Below are positions 41,432 to 53,265 of a stretch of 64,000 nucleotides of DNA, one piece after another. How positions within the stretch are numbered: the stretch's first letter is position 1; each line of letters starts with the position of its first letter. A program made the position numbers and the translations under genes. The stretch is from positions 167,228,516-167,292,515 of the forward strand of contig OX465281.1 in assembly GCA_949987705.1 (NCBI GenBank). Reading direction: 5' to 3'. Below the pieces are notes generated by a model. The model did no database searches. It saw only the letters and a program-made list of their open reading frames with translations, and was not told the origin of the DNA. Source of the stretch: Thereva unica. Taxonomy: Eukaryota > Arthropoda > Insecta > Diptera > Therevidae.

Positions 41432-42991
41432 TTAAACAGGAAAATTCACATAAATAAAAAAAATAGAAAAATACAGTACATATCACGTTTTAGGACGGAC
41501 AAAATTATTGGCACATTTTTAATTCTAACGTTTATATGAGCTTGTAGATGGCTGTAGTATCAGCTTATGCAGAGTTAATAAATAGGAAAATCCCCATTTC
41601 AATTTAATCAGTATTTTATCAGTATTTTCCTCTAAAACTTAATTATGGCGCGTAAGCAAAAGAAAACCACTGAAGCTGAAACTAAAATTATTTTAAAGGA
41701 GACTGGTCAAATGTGCCCCAGGCCCGGCGCAAGCGAAAAGTATCTCAGATTATAGATTATAATGTGTGTTGAAATTCTGTATAGTTTTTATATCCCTTAA
41801 CTATGGCAAAGGTGTTAATATTGCTATTTTTGTTTATTCAGGCGAAATTCCAAATATCACCCTATATTTTTGTAATGCTATAACCTATTTTCATGAATAA
41901 GGTATCAGTGTACGCAGAATACTCCCACCTATCTAAAATTGTAAAAACGACGGTACCACAGTACCAACTTCCAGAGTTATGAGTCGTCAAAGTCAAAATT
42001 TTGTTTTTTTTAACAAAAATGTCACTTTCAATCACGTTTTTCTCCAAAATATTCATAGTCAACTAATGTTTTTTTTTTCAGAATAAGAAAGCTTGGAGTT
42101 TTTCCTATGAATAATGTCCGGACAATTTTTATGCTACGGCCTTTACTTTCGAAGTTATAAGCAATTTTAATACTAAAATTGGCGTTACATATTTCGTACT
42201 TTTTTAGTACTCTTTTTCCTAAGCTTTTGTCGAAAAGAACTAAGTGAAAAAAAGTCAAAGTCAAAATTGCTTGCAATTTCCATAAATAAGAAGCACAGTA
42301 AAGGACGGTGGCGGAGGAGTCATGGTATGGGGTTGCATGGCCGCTGCAGGAGTAGGTGAACTAGTTTTCATTGAAGAAACCACGGACAAGATGGTCTATC
42401 TTAACATTTAAAAAAATAATTTGAAATAAGGGGAACAGAAATTGGGGTTGGGAAACAGTTTTTATTTTCAACATGACAATGACCCTAAGCATACGGCCTA
42501 TGTTGTGCGATCATGGCTCATTCACAAAGTTCCCCACATTTTGCCAACTCCGCCACAATCACCCCATATTGAAGAGTTGGAAAGACGGGTCAGGAAGCAT
42601 CACATTACGAGCAAAACCGGAAAAATGGGAAAAAATCGGAGAAGATGTCACGAAAAAGTTAGTTACTGTCGAAATAGCCAAAATAGATTAAATCAGACAT
42701 TTAAAAAAAAGATTATCCACCAGATATTGAAAATCTATTAAGTATTTTTTTGTAACTTAAATTGAAAGTGTGCCAATAATTTTGTGCGTCCTAAAACGTG
42801 ATATGAACTGCATTTTTCTATATTTTTTATTAATGTGAATTTTCCTGTTTAAGTTTTTTATATTTTTTAATACAAGATATATGGAGGAACAGTTTTGATA
42901 AAAAAAAATTTAATAAATTACTATATATTTTCTATAAAATCTAGTTTCACTTGCAAATACTACCTGTGCCAATAATTTTGTCCATCACTGT
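41432..42991 (+). pseudogene. Degenerate Tc1/mariner element with inner and outer ends
   Basis: Inverted arms of about 85 bp (41432-41513 and 42769-42854) contain GACAAAATTATTGGCAC-type Tc1 ends; a further end, TTTTGTCCATCACTG followed by TA, lies at 42977-42993. Transposase pieces: MARKQKKTTEAETKIILKE at 41645, then after foreign sequence GGGVMVWGCMAAAGVGEL (42310) and QHDNDPKHTAYVV (42470, second catalytic Asp). The Glu region is garbled (PPQSPHIEELE). Many stops; dead. Confidence 0.72.
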
Positions 42992-43349
42992 AAATATAAT
43001 TGGAGTGTCTGTCTGTGATTTCAAAATAATTGTGCTTTTTTAATTTTATATAGTTATTTACATGATTTTAAAACGAAATCACGCATTTTTAAAATTTTTG
43101 TCTCTCTGTATGTCTGTCTGTCTGTTTGTTCGGGACTTTCACTGGAAGATTCAGTATTTTGGCGGGCATGTTTTAGGCTATTTATATGCACTATATATTA
43201 GCTCTACCTGTATGTATGTATGGATGTATGTATGTAGACAAATCTTGAGAATTGTTTTTGACCCATTTCCATATAACCGATCAACTTCAAATTTTGCACA
43301 CATGTACAGTTCAAGTGACAATGCTATCTGACCATTTTATAAAAAAATC
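42992..43349. other. Non-coding, short simple repeats
   Basis: (TGTC)n at about 43108-43128 and (TATG)n at about 43210-43240. The rest resembles the flanks of a dispersed insect repeat; no gene. Confidence 0.45.
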
Positions 43350-43725
43350 AAGATGGCCGTTTAAAGATGGCGGCCGAATTTCGCAATTGTTCTCGCTGAC
43401 CGCCGACATGGGTATCAAATAAAAGGGAATGATAAGTATAATATAATAACCTATTTGGTGTCCTTCCAAATTCAAAATGGCGGTCGGAACAAAATGGCGG
43501 CCAGCACAGATGGCGGATTACTTTTTTATTTACATCACGATCGGTATGAGTATCAAATGAAAGGATATGACAAGTAGAATACTATTAGCTGGGTGACGTA
43601 ATTCCAAATTCAAAATGGCAGCCAACACAAAATGGCGGACTACCTTTTTTTTACAACGCTCTCGGTATGGATACCAAATGAAAGTGTATGATGAGTAGAG
43701 TACAGTAAGCTGGGTGACCTCATTT
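43350..43725 (-). repeat. Dispersed relative of the 58-61 kb satellite, inverted
   Basis: Three degenerate monomers: ACATGGGTATCAAATAAAAG (43406), GTATGAGTATCAAATGAAAG (43543) and GTATGGATACCAAATGAAAG (43664), each followed by ATGA-AAGTA-A(T/A)A and preceded by AAAATGGCGG-type sequence. These are the reverse complement of the satellite core CTTTCATTTGATACCCATGT. It shows that the satellite derives from, or feeds, a dispersed repeat. Confidence 0.7.
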
Positions 43726-43804
43726 TAAATATCGGTCACCATAAAATAACTGAAGACATATAATAAGCTAAAAGGTAGAAAACTAAAAATATAGTTTAAA
43801 ATAT

Positions 43805-45204
43805 ACATGGAAACTTGCCCATGTTCAGCCCATACCGAAAAAAGGTGATTCCAGCGATCCCTCCAATTACCGCCCAATAGCAATTACTTCTATTCTCTCC
43901 AAAACCATGGAGACGATAATCAACAAAAAGCTTATGGGATATCTAGAATCCAACTTACTCATAAACGACAGACAGTATGGCTTCCGACAAAAAAGATCCA
44001 CTGGCGATCTTTTAGTCTGTCTTACAGAACACCTCAGCCGTAGTCTGCATGAATCCGGTGAGTCTAGTCTGGTTGCTCTGGATATCTCCAAGGCTTTCGA
44101 TAGAGTTTGGCACACAGCCCTGTTAGCTAAACTCAAAGCTATTGGAGTTGACTCACTTCTACAGAAGTGGATTGAGAGTTTCCTTTTTGGCCGTTCAATC
44201 AAAGTAGTATTGGATGGCGTCAAATCCGCATCCCACCCGATCTCTGCGGGGGTCCCCCAGGGGTCAATTTTATCACCGGCCCTATTTCTCATATTTATAA
44301 ATGACCTTCTTTCAATCCCCTCCAACCCACTCCTCAGCTTCGCTGACGACGGTACTCTACGTTACTCGTACAGCGTCGATACAAGACAGACTCATGCCAG
44401 ATCCTGTCTTGATGATCGCGAACTAATGTCCAAGTCGATTATAAATGACATTAAGCTGATTCTAGAGTGGGGAAAGAAGAATCGTGTTGAATTCAACTCC
44501 GACAAAACCAAGTACTGTCTTATCTCCAAAAAGAAGTTCAACACCTCACCATCCTTGAAAGTGGATGACGTGGTACTAAAGGCCGACCCATCCCTACACA
44601 TCTTAGGCGTGACTTTAGCCAAAGACTTGCGATGGAATGACCACATATTCCAAATCGCCAAACAAGGATCTCAGTGCTTGGGATTTCTTAAGAGGTGCAA
44701 GTTCCTCCTCCAGCCATCGGCCCGTGCTGTTATTTATAAATCCTACATTCGGCCTCTTCTCGAATATAACTCCCTCGTTTGGGGCGGCGCCCCAATAACC
44801 ACCTTGGCATGGTTAGATAAGGTGCAAAAAGGGCGCTCAAGTTAATTGATGACGACACCGCCTGCTCCACCATCGACCCCCTGAGCCACCGTAGGAATGT
44901 AGCAGCACTGACAAAATTTTATCGCTACTACCACAGTGACTGTTCCTCCGAGTTAAACGCTCTCCTGCCTCCACGGCAATCTTATACCCGCAACACCAGA
45001 TTAGCCCACTCGTCTCATTCCCTTCACCTGCAACTACCCTTTTCACGCACTCAACAAGATATGAATTCGTTTGTTAATAGAACAACTCGGCTGTGGAATA
45101 ACCTCTCGCAGTCAGTATTTCCGAACTCCTACAACATCCAAGAGTTCAAACGCAGGGTTCATCACCACCTTCTTCAATACCCCCCCGTACCTTTTAATCC
45201 TTAA
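43805..45204 (+). pseudogene. L2/CR1-like non-LTR reverse transcriptase, 5'-truncated, one frameshift
   Basis: The frame starts within RT at about 43805 (AHVQPIPKKGDSSDPSNYRP). Motifs: QYGFRQKRSTGDLL (43975), VALDISKAFDRVWH (44074), GVPQGSILSPALFLIFINDL (44250) and catalytic FADD (44340). A single-base deletion near 44832 ends the frame at 44845; the next frame carries LKLIDDDTACS, NRTTRLWNNLSQSVFPNSYN and stops at 45202-45204, the usual C-terminus of this type. Endonuclease missing. Clade from overall motif style, moderate certainty. Confidence 0.78.
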
Positions 45205-45342
45205 CCTATGCCCCCCCCCCTCATCCCTCCCCCGTACTAAGCTTACTGCTAGACATTGCACCATGACGTAACAAATGACATGACGGACTAGTAGTACAAA
45301 GGGTGACTCCTGAGCTTAGCACTGCCACATAAAAAAAAAAAA
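45205..45342 (+). other. 3' UTR and poly(A) of the L2/CR1-like element
   Basis: C-rich then mixed sequence ending GCACTGCCACAT followed by (A)13, directly joined to (TA)n. Confidence 0.7.
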
Positions 45343-45359
45343 ATATATATATATATAGG

Positions 45360-45440
<81 letters not shown>
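45343..45440. repeat. (TA)n microsatellite, left of BEL
   Basis: About 98 bp of (TA)n with rare TATG interruptions. Peptides of repeating Ile-Tyr read from it are artefacts. Confidence 0.95.
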
Positions 45441-45985
45441 TGTTCCAACCACCAACACAACTTCCACAAATTTCATACAACAAAAAAAACCTCAACTCGA
45501 GGGACCGTTACCGGCATGAAGAAAAATAAAAATCAACGTCTGCGAAAGGTCTTCAGTTCAACGAGAGAACCGATCGGAATTAGAAGTAATTGCTAGTGCG
45601 TTAAAGTAGATTACTATGCTTTGAACAAAAAAAAAAATATATTGGATTAGAAGTAATTAGAACAGTATAAATAATTGCTAGTGCTTTAAAGTAAAATTAC
45701 TGTGCTTTGTAACATAAAATTATTAGATTAGAAGTAATTAGAATATTAGAAGTAATTGCTAGTGCTTTAAAGTAAAAATTACTATGCTTTGTGCTTTTTA
45801 ATATATCAATATTGAATTAGAAGTAATTGTTAGTGCTTTAAGTAAAGGATTACTGTGCTTTGTGCTTTTTTAACGTGATAATATTACAAATTGAAGAAGT
45901 TGTGAATTAAAGAATTAGAAAGCAAGTTAAAGTGTCTTAATAAAAAACCTCAATTGTTTTTGGATCTTTGAAAGCGTACTTAACA
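45441..45985 (+). repeat. 5' LTR of BEL element
   Basis: 545 bp, TGTTCCAACC to CTTAACA (TG...CA). It contains four or more imperfect direct repeats with the core GAAGTAATTGCTAGTGCTTT-AAGTA(A)AATTACT-TGCTTTG (45578-45870). AATAAAAA at about 45938 may be the poly(A) signal. Confidence 0.93.
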
Positions 45986-45988
45986 TTA

Positions 45989-46004
45989 TGGTCCTTCGAG
46001 CCGG
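45989..46004 (+). other. BEL primer binding site
   Basis: TGGTCCTTCGAGCCGG lies three bases after the LTR end, where the tRNA primer pairs. tRNA identity not determined. Confidence 0.65.
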
Positions 46005-46499
46005 ATACGGCACGAAACAGTTAATTTGACAAAAACAAAACAAAAGTGCAACACATATTTACATATAAAAACAATTCAACCATATCAGTTTTTGAGGACT
46101 TAGATTCCAGCAACATAAGAAAGTAAATTTAGCGAGCTGACATTTTGTGGAGATTAGAGGTCAAACCTTCGAGAGAATTATTCAGAGAGGTCAACTGAAT
46201 GTCAACCGGTGAGTCCGTTCCATTTCTTACGTTCCATAAACTAACATTAACGTGTCAGTGTACTGCTAAATTACGTATACAAAATACATAAACAATAAAT
46301 AGTCTCCGCGGCATGCGCACATATACCTAAACAAACAAGAGTAGAGGAATTTTCCATTTTTATATTTTTTTTGACGTACATCGTAGTACGAATACAATTT
46401 TTGCTTCGAACTCTATTCGTGATATCGCATTTTTATTCAACCCGTTACGATTTGTTGATAATTAAAACTCACAAAAGAAATCTAGAAACGACCGAAATT

Positions 46500-49400
46500 A
46501 TGGATAAGCTCGTCAAAAGACAATTTGAAACTTGGAAAAAAATAAAAACTAACAAAATCAATTACGGCAAGGATTCTAAGGCTAGAAGAACTCGTTCTTA
46601 CATGAATAATAGAATAAAAACATTAAATGATGCGTGGGATGACTTTAAATCTACTCATTCAACAATAATAGTAGATTATGATGAACCAACTGGAGAAGAT
46701 GTAGATAAGACCGTGGCAAGGTATTTTAAATATGAAGATGACACACTCTATACAGCAGTTGAAGAATTCGTAATCGATTTTTTATCGGAATTAGAAGAAA
46801 CGAGGAATGAGCTTTGGCCGCAAGTCAAGGCGCCAATTGAACCAGCCTCCACAACCACAATTATTCGAGAAACGACCAACGCAAACAGCGATAACACTAA
46901 TCTACCTAAAATAAATTTACCAAAATTCAACGGAGATTACAGATCATGGACATCGTTCCATGATTTGTTTACAACCTTGATCCATAAGAACAAAGCACTG
47001 TCAAACGTTCAACGGCTGCACTATTTAAAGTCGAGTCTGCAAGGCGAAGCAGAGCAGTTATTGAGGCACTATACAATTACCGAAACTAACTACACTGCGG
47101 CGTGGTCAACACTTAAGGAACGCTTTGAGAATCGAAAGGTTTTGATTAAATATTACCTTAAAACCTTGTTCAGCCAGCCGGTCATGTCAAGGGATAATGC
47201 AAGTAATTTACGAAAATTGTTAGATACTACCAATGAGTGCACAACAGCCTTACAACATTTTGGTATGGATATTGCAGCATGCGATAAGATTTTCACGTAT
47301 ATTGTCACCGAACGTTTGCCACCCGAAACTAAAAAGTTATGGGAACAACAAACTGGCACATCCAAGGAATTCCCTACGTATGAGGAGTTAAAAACCTTTA
47401 TCGAAGGCCAGTTTCGCGCACTTGAGGCATTAGGGAACTTCTACTCTAAGCCCGCACAAAGATTACAGACGCAAAGCCAATCATTTCACATTAGCAAGGA
47501 CTATTCATGTGTTCTTTGTAGCGGTCCACATTCCATAAGACAATGTCAAAGGTTTTCAGATATGAGCTACCAATCTAAAAGGGAGTTCGTCAGCAAAAAG
47601 GGACTATGTTCAAATTGTCTAAGTCAAGGTCATCGAGCTGCAATGTGTCCAAGCCGTGTCTCCTGTTTTAAATGTAAACACAGACACCACACCCTTCTAC
47701 ACGATGACAATACAATCGCTAGTATAAATAACCGACCTAGTTCATCAGAACTAATACAATCATCAGAAGCAGATAATCACAAAAAGGCATTTCACGTTGG
47801 TACACATAGTCCCAGAACCCTCCTGCCCACAGCAAACGTAAGAGTGCTTTCTGAATCAGGACGCGAAATGATTGTCAGAGCGTTTATAGATCAGGGATCT
47901 GAGGGCTCTTTTGTATCCAATAGAATAGTGCAAGAGCTTCAACTAAAAAAAATACCTATTACAACAATCATCAACGGAGTAGGGAACCACATTGTTGATA
48001 AATCCTATAGTCGTGTCCAGTTTATGATACAATCACTATTAGACAACAACATTAAAATACCAGTACAAGCCTCATCACTAGCCGACCTAACTGGTTTGTT
48101 GCCCAGCGCTAATATCTACACTCGAGCATCCTGGACCCATTTGAACAATCTTCAACTAGCTGATGCTCAATATTACAAACCTGGAAAAATTGACATTATC
48201 ATTGGGGTTGATGTATTTGGTAAGATAATCCGCCCAGGACTCAAGGTCGGCCCTCCAGGAACCCCTATCGCTCAGCAGACTACCTTAGGCTGGATTATAT
48301 CTGGAGAAACCAACACCTTTGAAAATAAAAGACTGCAAGTCACATCGTTGTTCTGCAAATTAGCATTAGACAACCAACTCAAGCAATTCTGGGAGCTTGA
48401 AGAGGTTGCTCATAAAACACACTTAACTCCGGAAGAAATTCAATGTGAAAAATTCTACGATCGTACTGTCAAAAGAAAGGAAGATGGTAGCTTCGAGGTT
48501 CGTCTTCCGTTCAAGGATGAAACCCCTCCAGTTCTTGGAAGGACAAGGCCCAATGCGATATCAAGATTTTACAGTTTAGAACGAAAGTTTTATCAAGATT
48601 CAAATCTACACAAGGAATACTCTAAGTGCATAGAAGAGTACCTGACCTTAGATCACATGAAACCAGTCAAAACATCTGAAAGTGAGCAAATGATTATGTA
48701 TGAAAATACACCCAAATATACATGCAATTACGTACCCCACCACGCGGTTTTTAAGGAGAGCTCCACGACAAAATTGCGTGTAGTTTTCGACGCTTCAGCA
48801 AGGGGGAATGACGGAGTATCGTTGAACGAGAAACTACTGGTAGGCCCTAACTTACAAGACGACATTTGGACATTGTTAACCAGATGGAGAAAACATGCTA
48901 TAGTGTTCTCCGCCGACTTGGAGAAAATGTACCGCCAGATAAGGGTACCCGACGAAGATGCTCAATATCAAAGGTTAATCTGGCGTAACAACCCAAACGA
49001 ACAATTGCAAGAATATTGCTTAACAACAGTGACATTTGGTACATCTTGTGCACCGTATCTGGCGATCAAGACCATCCAAACACTTGCGCGCATGGAGGCG
49101 CTTCGTTATCCTTTAGCCTCTAGAGTGACGCTGCAGGATTTTTATGTTGACGATTTGCTCTCTGGCACCGATGATTTACAGGAAGCTTTTCAAATGCAAG
49201 AAGAGCTACTAGCAATGATGCGATCTGGTGGATTCAACCTAAGAAAGTGGCTGTCCAATAAAATTGAACTACTAAGAAGAATACCATCAGAAAGTCGAGA
49301 AGTCGAAACCTTACAAGATCTTAGTTTACAAGATGGATTCAAGGCTTTAGGAATATTTTGGTGTCCCAAATCCGATTCTTTGAAATACAAATTCCACCTA

Positions 49401-51713
49401 GAGCCAATAGAAGATAGTGTGACAAAACGGAGTTATCTATCAAATGTCTCCAAGATATTTGATCCACTTGGTTTGCTCGCTCCAGTCATCATCCCTTTAA
49501 AAATATTTATGCAAGTCCTGTGGTTAAGACAAATTGATTGGGACGAACAAATACCTGATGATATAAAATCGGCCTGGTATAATTTTCAAACTGAAGTAAA
49601 GGCATTAAAGAGTGTCACGATTCCCAGGTGGATAAACTATTCCAAGGCAAGAACCAATACATACGAACTTCACGGGTTTTGCAATGCGTCTATGCAAGCT
49701 TATGCGGCGGTTATCTATGCAAGAGCAGTCGACGTTGAAGGACTAATTCACACATCACTTATAACTGCAAAATCACGGGTTGCTCCAACTAAACAGATTT
49801 CAGTACCACGCTTAGAACTTTGTGGAGCGGTATTGCTTGCTAGATTATATTTGCGAATCAAGGAAGCCTTAAAAATCCCAAATATATCATTTCGAGCCTG
49901 GACAGACTCAACTATTGTAATCAATTGGCTTCAAGCATCACCAAGCAAATGGAAGGTTTTTGTGGCGAACCGAGTCGCAGAAATACAGGATACCATACCG
50001 ACAGAATGTTGGGGCCACGTAGCAACCGAAACAAATCCTGCTGATTTAGCAACTCGGGGTGTATCACCTTCTCAACTCGTTGAATCTAGGCTCTGGTGGA
50101 AGGGTCCTGTTTGGCTCCAGCTTGACGACTCCCAATGGCCCAAAACTCGGGTAGATACTAATACAGACCTCGAGATGAAGGTCAAGGTCCACACAGCTGT
50201 CGTGTTGAATGAGTCACCGTTTTTCACGCTATTATCAAAATATTCATCTTGGAACAAACTATTGCGAGTAACTGCCTATTGTTTCAGATTTATGCGAAGG
50301 TCTCCAGAAATCCACAGAAATGAAAACGCCTGGATATCTTCACGCGAACTACAGGCGGCATCGATGTTCTGGATAAAATACGTACAAAAACAAACATTTG
50401 AAGAAGAAATCCGGGCTTTAAAGGACGGCAGTAAGTTGAAAGGATTAGCAAATCTAAGTCCATTCCTTGACGGTAATGGTGTTTTAAGAGTCGGAGGACG
50501 TTTAAAAAATTCACACTTACAATGGGAAGAAAAATTTCCCAGTATTCTACCTAGTAAACATGCACTCACAACCTTAGTCGTCAATGACATGCACGCTCGC
50601 ACGTTACACGGCGGACCTCAACTCACTCTTTCTATGTTGAGAAAACAATTTTGGATAGTCAACGGTCGAAACACAGTACGTCATCTCCTGCGCAAATGTG
50701 TAACTTGTTTTAGACACAAGGCCAAGATAAACCAGCAATTAATGGGAAGTTTACCCCGGGCCAGGGTATCAGCACTTCGTCCATTCGCGCATACAGGGGT
50801 GGATTATTGTGGCCCCTTTGAAATCCGTATATCAAAAGGCAGAGGAACAAAATGTTATAAGGGGTACATTTGTGTGTTTGTTTGCTTCAGTACAAGAGCC
50901 ATACACCTAGAAATAGCTTCAGATTTAACAACACCGGCTTTTCTAGCAGCATTGAGACGTTTTACTAGTCGTAGAGGATTAATTACCGATTTATATTCAG
51001 ACTGTGGCACCAACTTTGTTGGAGCAAAAAGGGTGCTAGATAAAGAATTTCATCTTCATTTACAACAATTGAGGAAAGATTTACCGGCCTGTTTAGCAAA
51101 GGAAAGTATATCTTGGCATTTTAACCCCCCAGGCGCTCCCCACTTCGGAGGTTTGTGGGAGGCAGCGGTCAAATCAGTCAAGTTTCACCTGAAGAGAGTA
51201 GCAAAGGACACAAGACTAACATTTGAAGAATTCTATACGTTGATAGTGCAAATAGAAGCTTGCGTAAATTCTCGACCTTTGTGCGGCGTAACCAATGATC
51301 CTAATGATTTGACCGCCCTCACACCAGGGCATTTCCTCACGGGAGACGCGCTTTTGGCTATTCCTGAACCATCATATTTGGATTCAAAATTACATACATT
51401 GGATCGATGGCAATTGCTTCAACGACTGACACAACAATTTTGGAAACGATGGCATGAAGAGTATCTCACACAACTACAATCCCGCTCACGATGGCCCGAA
51501 AGAAGACCTAATATTGCTGAAAACAACATAGTGTTGATCAAAAACGAGAATATGCCACCTACAAAATGGTTATTGGCTAAGGTCCTAAGGGCCCATGCTG
51601 GTAGCGATGGATTAGTTCGCGTGGCAACCTTGCAAACAAAAAATGGAGTTATTGATCGACCTATAACCAAACTGTGTCTACTTCCTATAGAGGACAACAC
51701 TGATATCAAATAA
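46500..51713 (+). CDS. BEL/Pao Gag-Pol polyprotein
   Basis: ATG 46500 (MDKLVKRQFETWKK) is preferred; the frame is also open to 46371 without another ATG. About 1,737 residues. Gag: DUF1759-type region INLPKFNGDYRSWTSFHDLF (46910). Zinc knuckles: CSNCLSQGHRAAMC (47620) with two neighbouring Cys/His clusters. Protease: FIDQGSEGSFVS (47885). RT: LRVVFDASARG (48775), VFSADLEKMYRQIRVP (48905), catalytic YVDD (49144). RNase H: HGFCNASMQAYAAV (49670), where the usual catalytic Asp is Asn (codon 49683-49685). Integrase: zinc region HARTLHGG (50592) and CVTCF; core VDYCGPF (50800), YSDCGTNFVG (50995) and the Glu in HFGGLWEAAVKS (51145); then a DUF5641-like tail FWKRWHEEYLTQLQ (51440). No stop or frameshift. 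Confidence 0.94.
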   Translation: MDKLVKRQFETWKKIKTNKINYGKDSKARRTRSYMNNRIKTLNDAWDDFKSTHSTIIVDYDEPTGEDVDKTVARYFKYEDDTLYTAVEEFVIDFLSELEETRNELWPQVKAPIEPASTTTIIRETTNANSDNTNLPKINLPKFNGDYRSWTSFHDLFTTLIHKNKALSNVQRLHYLKSSLQGEAEQLLRHYTITETNYTAAWSTLKERFENRKVLIKYYLKTLFSQPVMSRDNASNLRKLLDTTNECTTALQHFGMDIAACDKIFTYIVTERLPPETKKLWEQQTGTSKEFPTYEELKTFIEGQFRALEALGNFYSKPAQRLQTQSQSFHISKDYSCVLCSGPHSIRQCQRFSDMSYQSKREFVSKKGLCSNCLSQGHRAAMCPSRVSCFKCKHRHHTLLHDDNTIASINNRPSSSELIQSSEADNHKKAFHVGTHSPRTLLPTANVRVLSESGREMIVRAFIDQGSEGSFVSNRIVQELQLKKIPITTIINGVGNHIVDKSYSRVQFMIQSLLDNNIKIPVQASSLADLTGLLPSANIYTRASWTHLNNLQLADAQYYKPGKIDIIIGVDVFGKIIRPGLKVGPPGTPIAQQTTLGWIISGETNTFENKRLQVTSLFCKLALDNQLKQFWELEEVAHKTHLTPEEIQCEKFYDRTVKRKEDGSFEVRLPFKDETPPVLGRTRPNAISRFYSLERKFYQDSNLHKEYSKCIEEYLTLDHMKPVKTSESEQMIMYENTPKYTCNYVPHHAVFKESSTTKLRVVFDASARGNDGVSLNEKLLVGPNLQDDIWTLLTRWRKHAIVFSADLEKMYRQIRVPDEDAQYQRLIWRNNPNEQLQEYCLTTVTFGTSCAPYLAIKTIQTLARMEALRYPLASRVTLQDFYVDDLLSGTDDLQEAFQMQEELLAMMRSGGFNLRKWLSNKIELLRRIPSESREVETLQDLSLQDGFKALGIFWCPKSDSLKYKFHLEPIEDSVTKRSYLSNVSKIFDPLGLLAPVIIPLKIFMQVLWLRQIDWDEQIPDDIKSAWYNFQTEVKALKSVTIPRWINYSKARTNTYELHGFCNASMQAYAAVIYARAVDVEGLIHTSLITAKSRVAPTKQISVPRLELCGAVLLARLYLRIKEALKIPNISFRAWTDSTIVINWLQASPSKWKVFVANRVAEIQDTIPTECWGHVATETNPADLATRGVSPSQLVESRLWWKGPVWLQLDDSQWPKTRVDTNTDLEMKVKVHTAVVLNESPFFTLLSKYSSWNKLLRVTAYCFRFMRRSPEIHRNENAWISSRELQAASMFWIKYVQKQTFEEEIRALKDGSKLKGLANLSPFLDGNGVLRVGGRLKNSHLQWEEKFPSILPSKHALTTLVVNDMHARTLHGGPQLTLSMLRKQFWIVNGRNTVRHLLRKCVTCFRHKAKINQQLMGSLPRARVSALRPFAHTGVDYCGPFEIRISKGRGTKCYKGYICVFVCFSTRAIHLEIASDLTTPAFLAALRRFTSRRGLITDLYSDCGTNFVGAKRVLDKEFHLHLQQLRKDLPACLAKESISWHFNPPGAPHFGGLWEAAVKSVKFHLKRVAKDTRLTFEEFYTLIVQIEACVNSRPLCGVTNDPNDLTALTPGHFLTGDALLAIPEPSYLDSKLHTLDRWQLLQRLTQQFWKRWHEEYLTQLQSRSRWPERRPNIAENNIVLIKNENMPPTKWLLAKVLRAHAGSDGLVRVATLQTKNGVIDRPITKLCLLPIEDNTDIK

Positions 51714-51863
51714 ATACCTTTTCCCTCCCGCTTAACTCCTTTCCTCTTAACTAAGGCATAATAATCACATGTAGTTACAGTCAGGGACAACATAAACAAT
51801 CTGGACCCATGGACAAATTTATCTTGAAAACATATAAATATTATGTTTCAACGGCGGGGAGGA

Positions 51864-52404
51864 TGTTCCAACCACCAACACAACTTCCACAAATTTCATA
51901 CAACAAAAAAAACCTCAACTCGAGGGACCGTTACCGGCATGAAGAAAAATAAAAATCAACGTCTGCGAAAGGTCTTCAGTTCAACGAGAGAACCGATCGG
52001 AATTAGAAGTAATTGCTAGTGCGTTAAAGTAGATTACTATGCTTTGAACAAAAAAAAAAATATATTGGATTAGAAGTAATTAGAACAGTATAAATAATTG
52101 CTAGTGCTTTAAAGTAAAATTACTGTGCTTTGTAACATAAAATTATTAGATTAGAAGTAATTAGAATATTAGAAGTAATTGCTAGTGCTTTAAAGTAAAA
52201 ATTACTATGCTTTGTGCTTTTTAATATATCAATATTGAATTAGAAGTAATTGTTAGTGCTTTAAGTAAAGGATTACTGTGCTTTGTGCTTTTTTAACGTG
52301 ATAATATTACAAATTGAAGAAGTTGTGAATTAAAGAATTAGAAAGCAAGTTAAAGTGTCTTAATAAAAAACCTCAATTGTTTTTGGATCTTTGAAAGCGT
52401 ACTT

Positions 52405-52408
<4 letters not shown>
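51864..52408 (+). repeat. 3' LTR of BEL element
   Basis: 545 bp, no difference from the 5' LTR found by eye. Followed by TATAT and the (TA)n run. Confidence 0.93.
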
Positions 52409-52836
<428 letters not shown>

Positions 52837-53265
52837 TGATGAGCAAGACTGGTCTTGCAGTTTTGCCTTTGCTTGCACATTTAGCAAACCCAAAGCTAGA
52901 CCAAGACAAGACAGGACTACAGAAGAATGAAAGATCTAGATAGCAAGACTTTTGGCTCATCACTAAGTGCCAAAAGTCTTGCAGTGATGAGCAAAAGGTC
53001 CTACAAAAAGTCTTATGATGTTGAATTTTTATTTTGGTTAAGATGTTTCGTTTAAAAATCTGAAAATAAATCACATCTGCCTAAAACAATTTTTTTAACG
53101 TACGAATTGTTTCTGTCCTTTCCACTAACCTAATTGTATCTAAGGACATCTACTTGTTCTCAATAACAGTTCCATTAAGTTGTTTACATAAATCGAGACG
53201 AACACGAAATCCCCGCAAATTTAATTTCATTGTGTCTGAAGTAGTTTTTAAAATTACCGCAATTA
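52837..53265. other. Non-coding, with TAGTGATGAGC inverted repeats
   Basis: GTGATGAGCAAGAC (52837) and the inverted GCTCATCACTA (52952) bracket about 125 bp, with another GTGATGAGCAAAAG at 52984. It looks like a short hAT-type MITE, but no duplication was found, so borders are open. Confidence 0.45.

Larger units (their letters stand above)
45441..52408 (+). mobile_element. Intact BEL/Pao LTR retrotransposon
   Basis: 6,968 bp with two 545-bp LTRs that look identical, a primer site, one uninterrupted gag-pol frame and a polypurine tract (CGGCGGGGAGGA before 51864). TATAT on both sides fits a 5-bp duplication within a (TA)n array. Recent insertion. It lacks env, as most BEL/Pao elements do. 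Confidence 0.95.

Noticed and set aside
45221..45476. Reading frames of alternating Ile-Tyr
   Set aside because: Direct translation of (TA)n; no gene. The same holds at 52391-52620, 53885-54236 and 56058-56545.
52837..52966. TAGTGATGAGC inverted repeat as a hAT MITE
   Set aside because: Flanking 8-mers do not match, so borders and class cannot be supported; kept only as a note.
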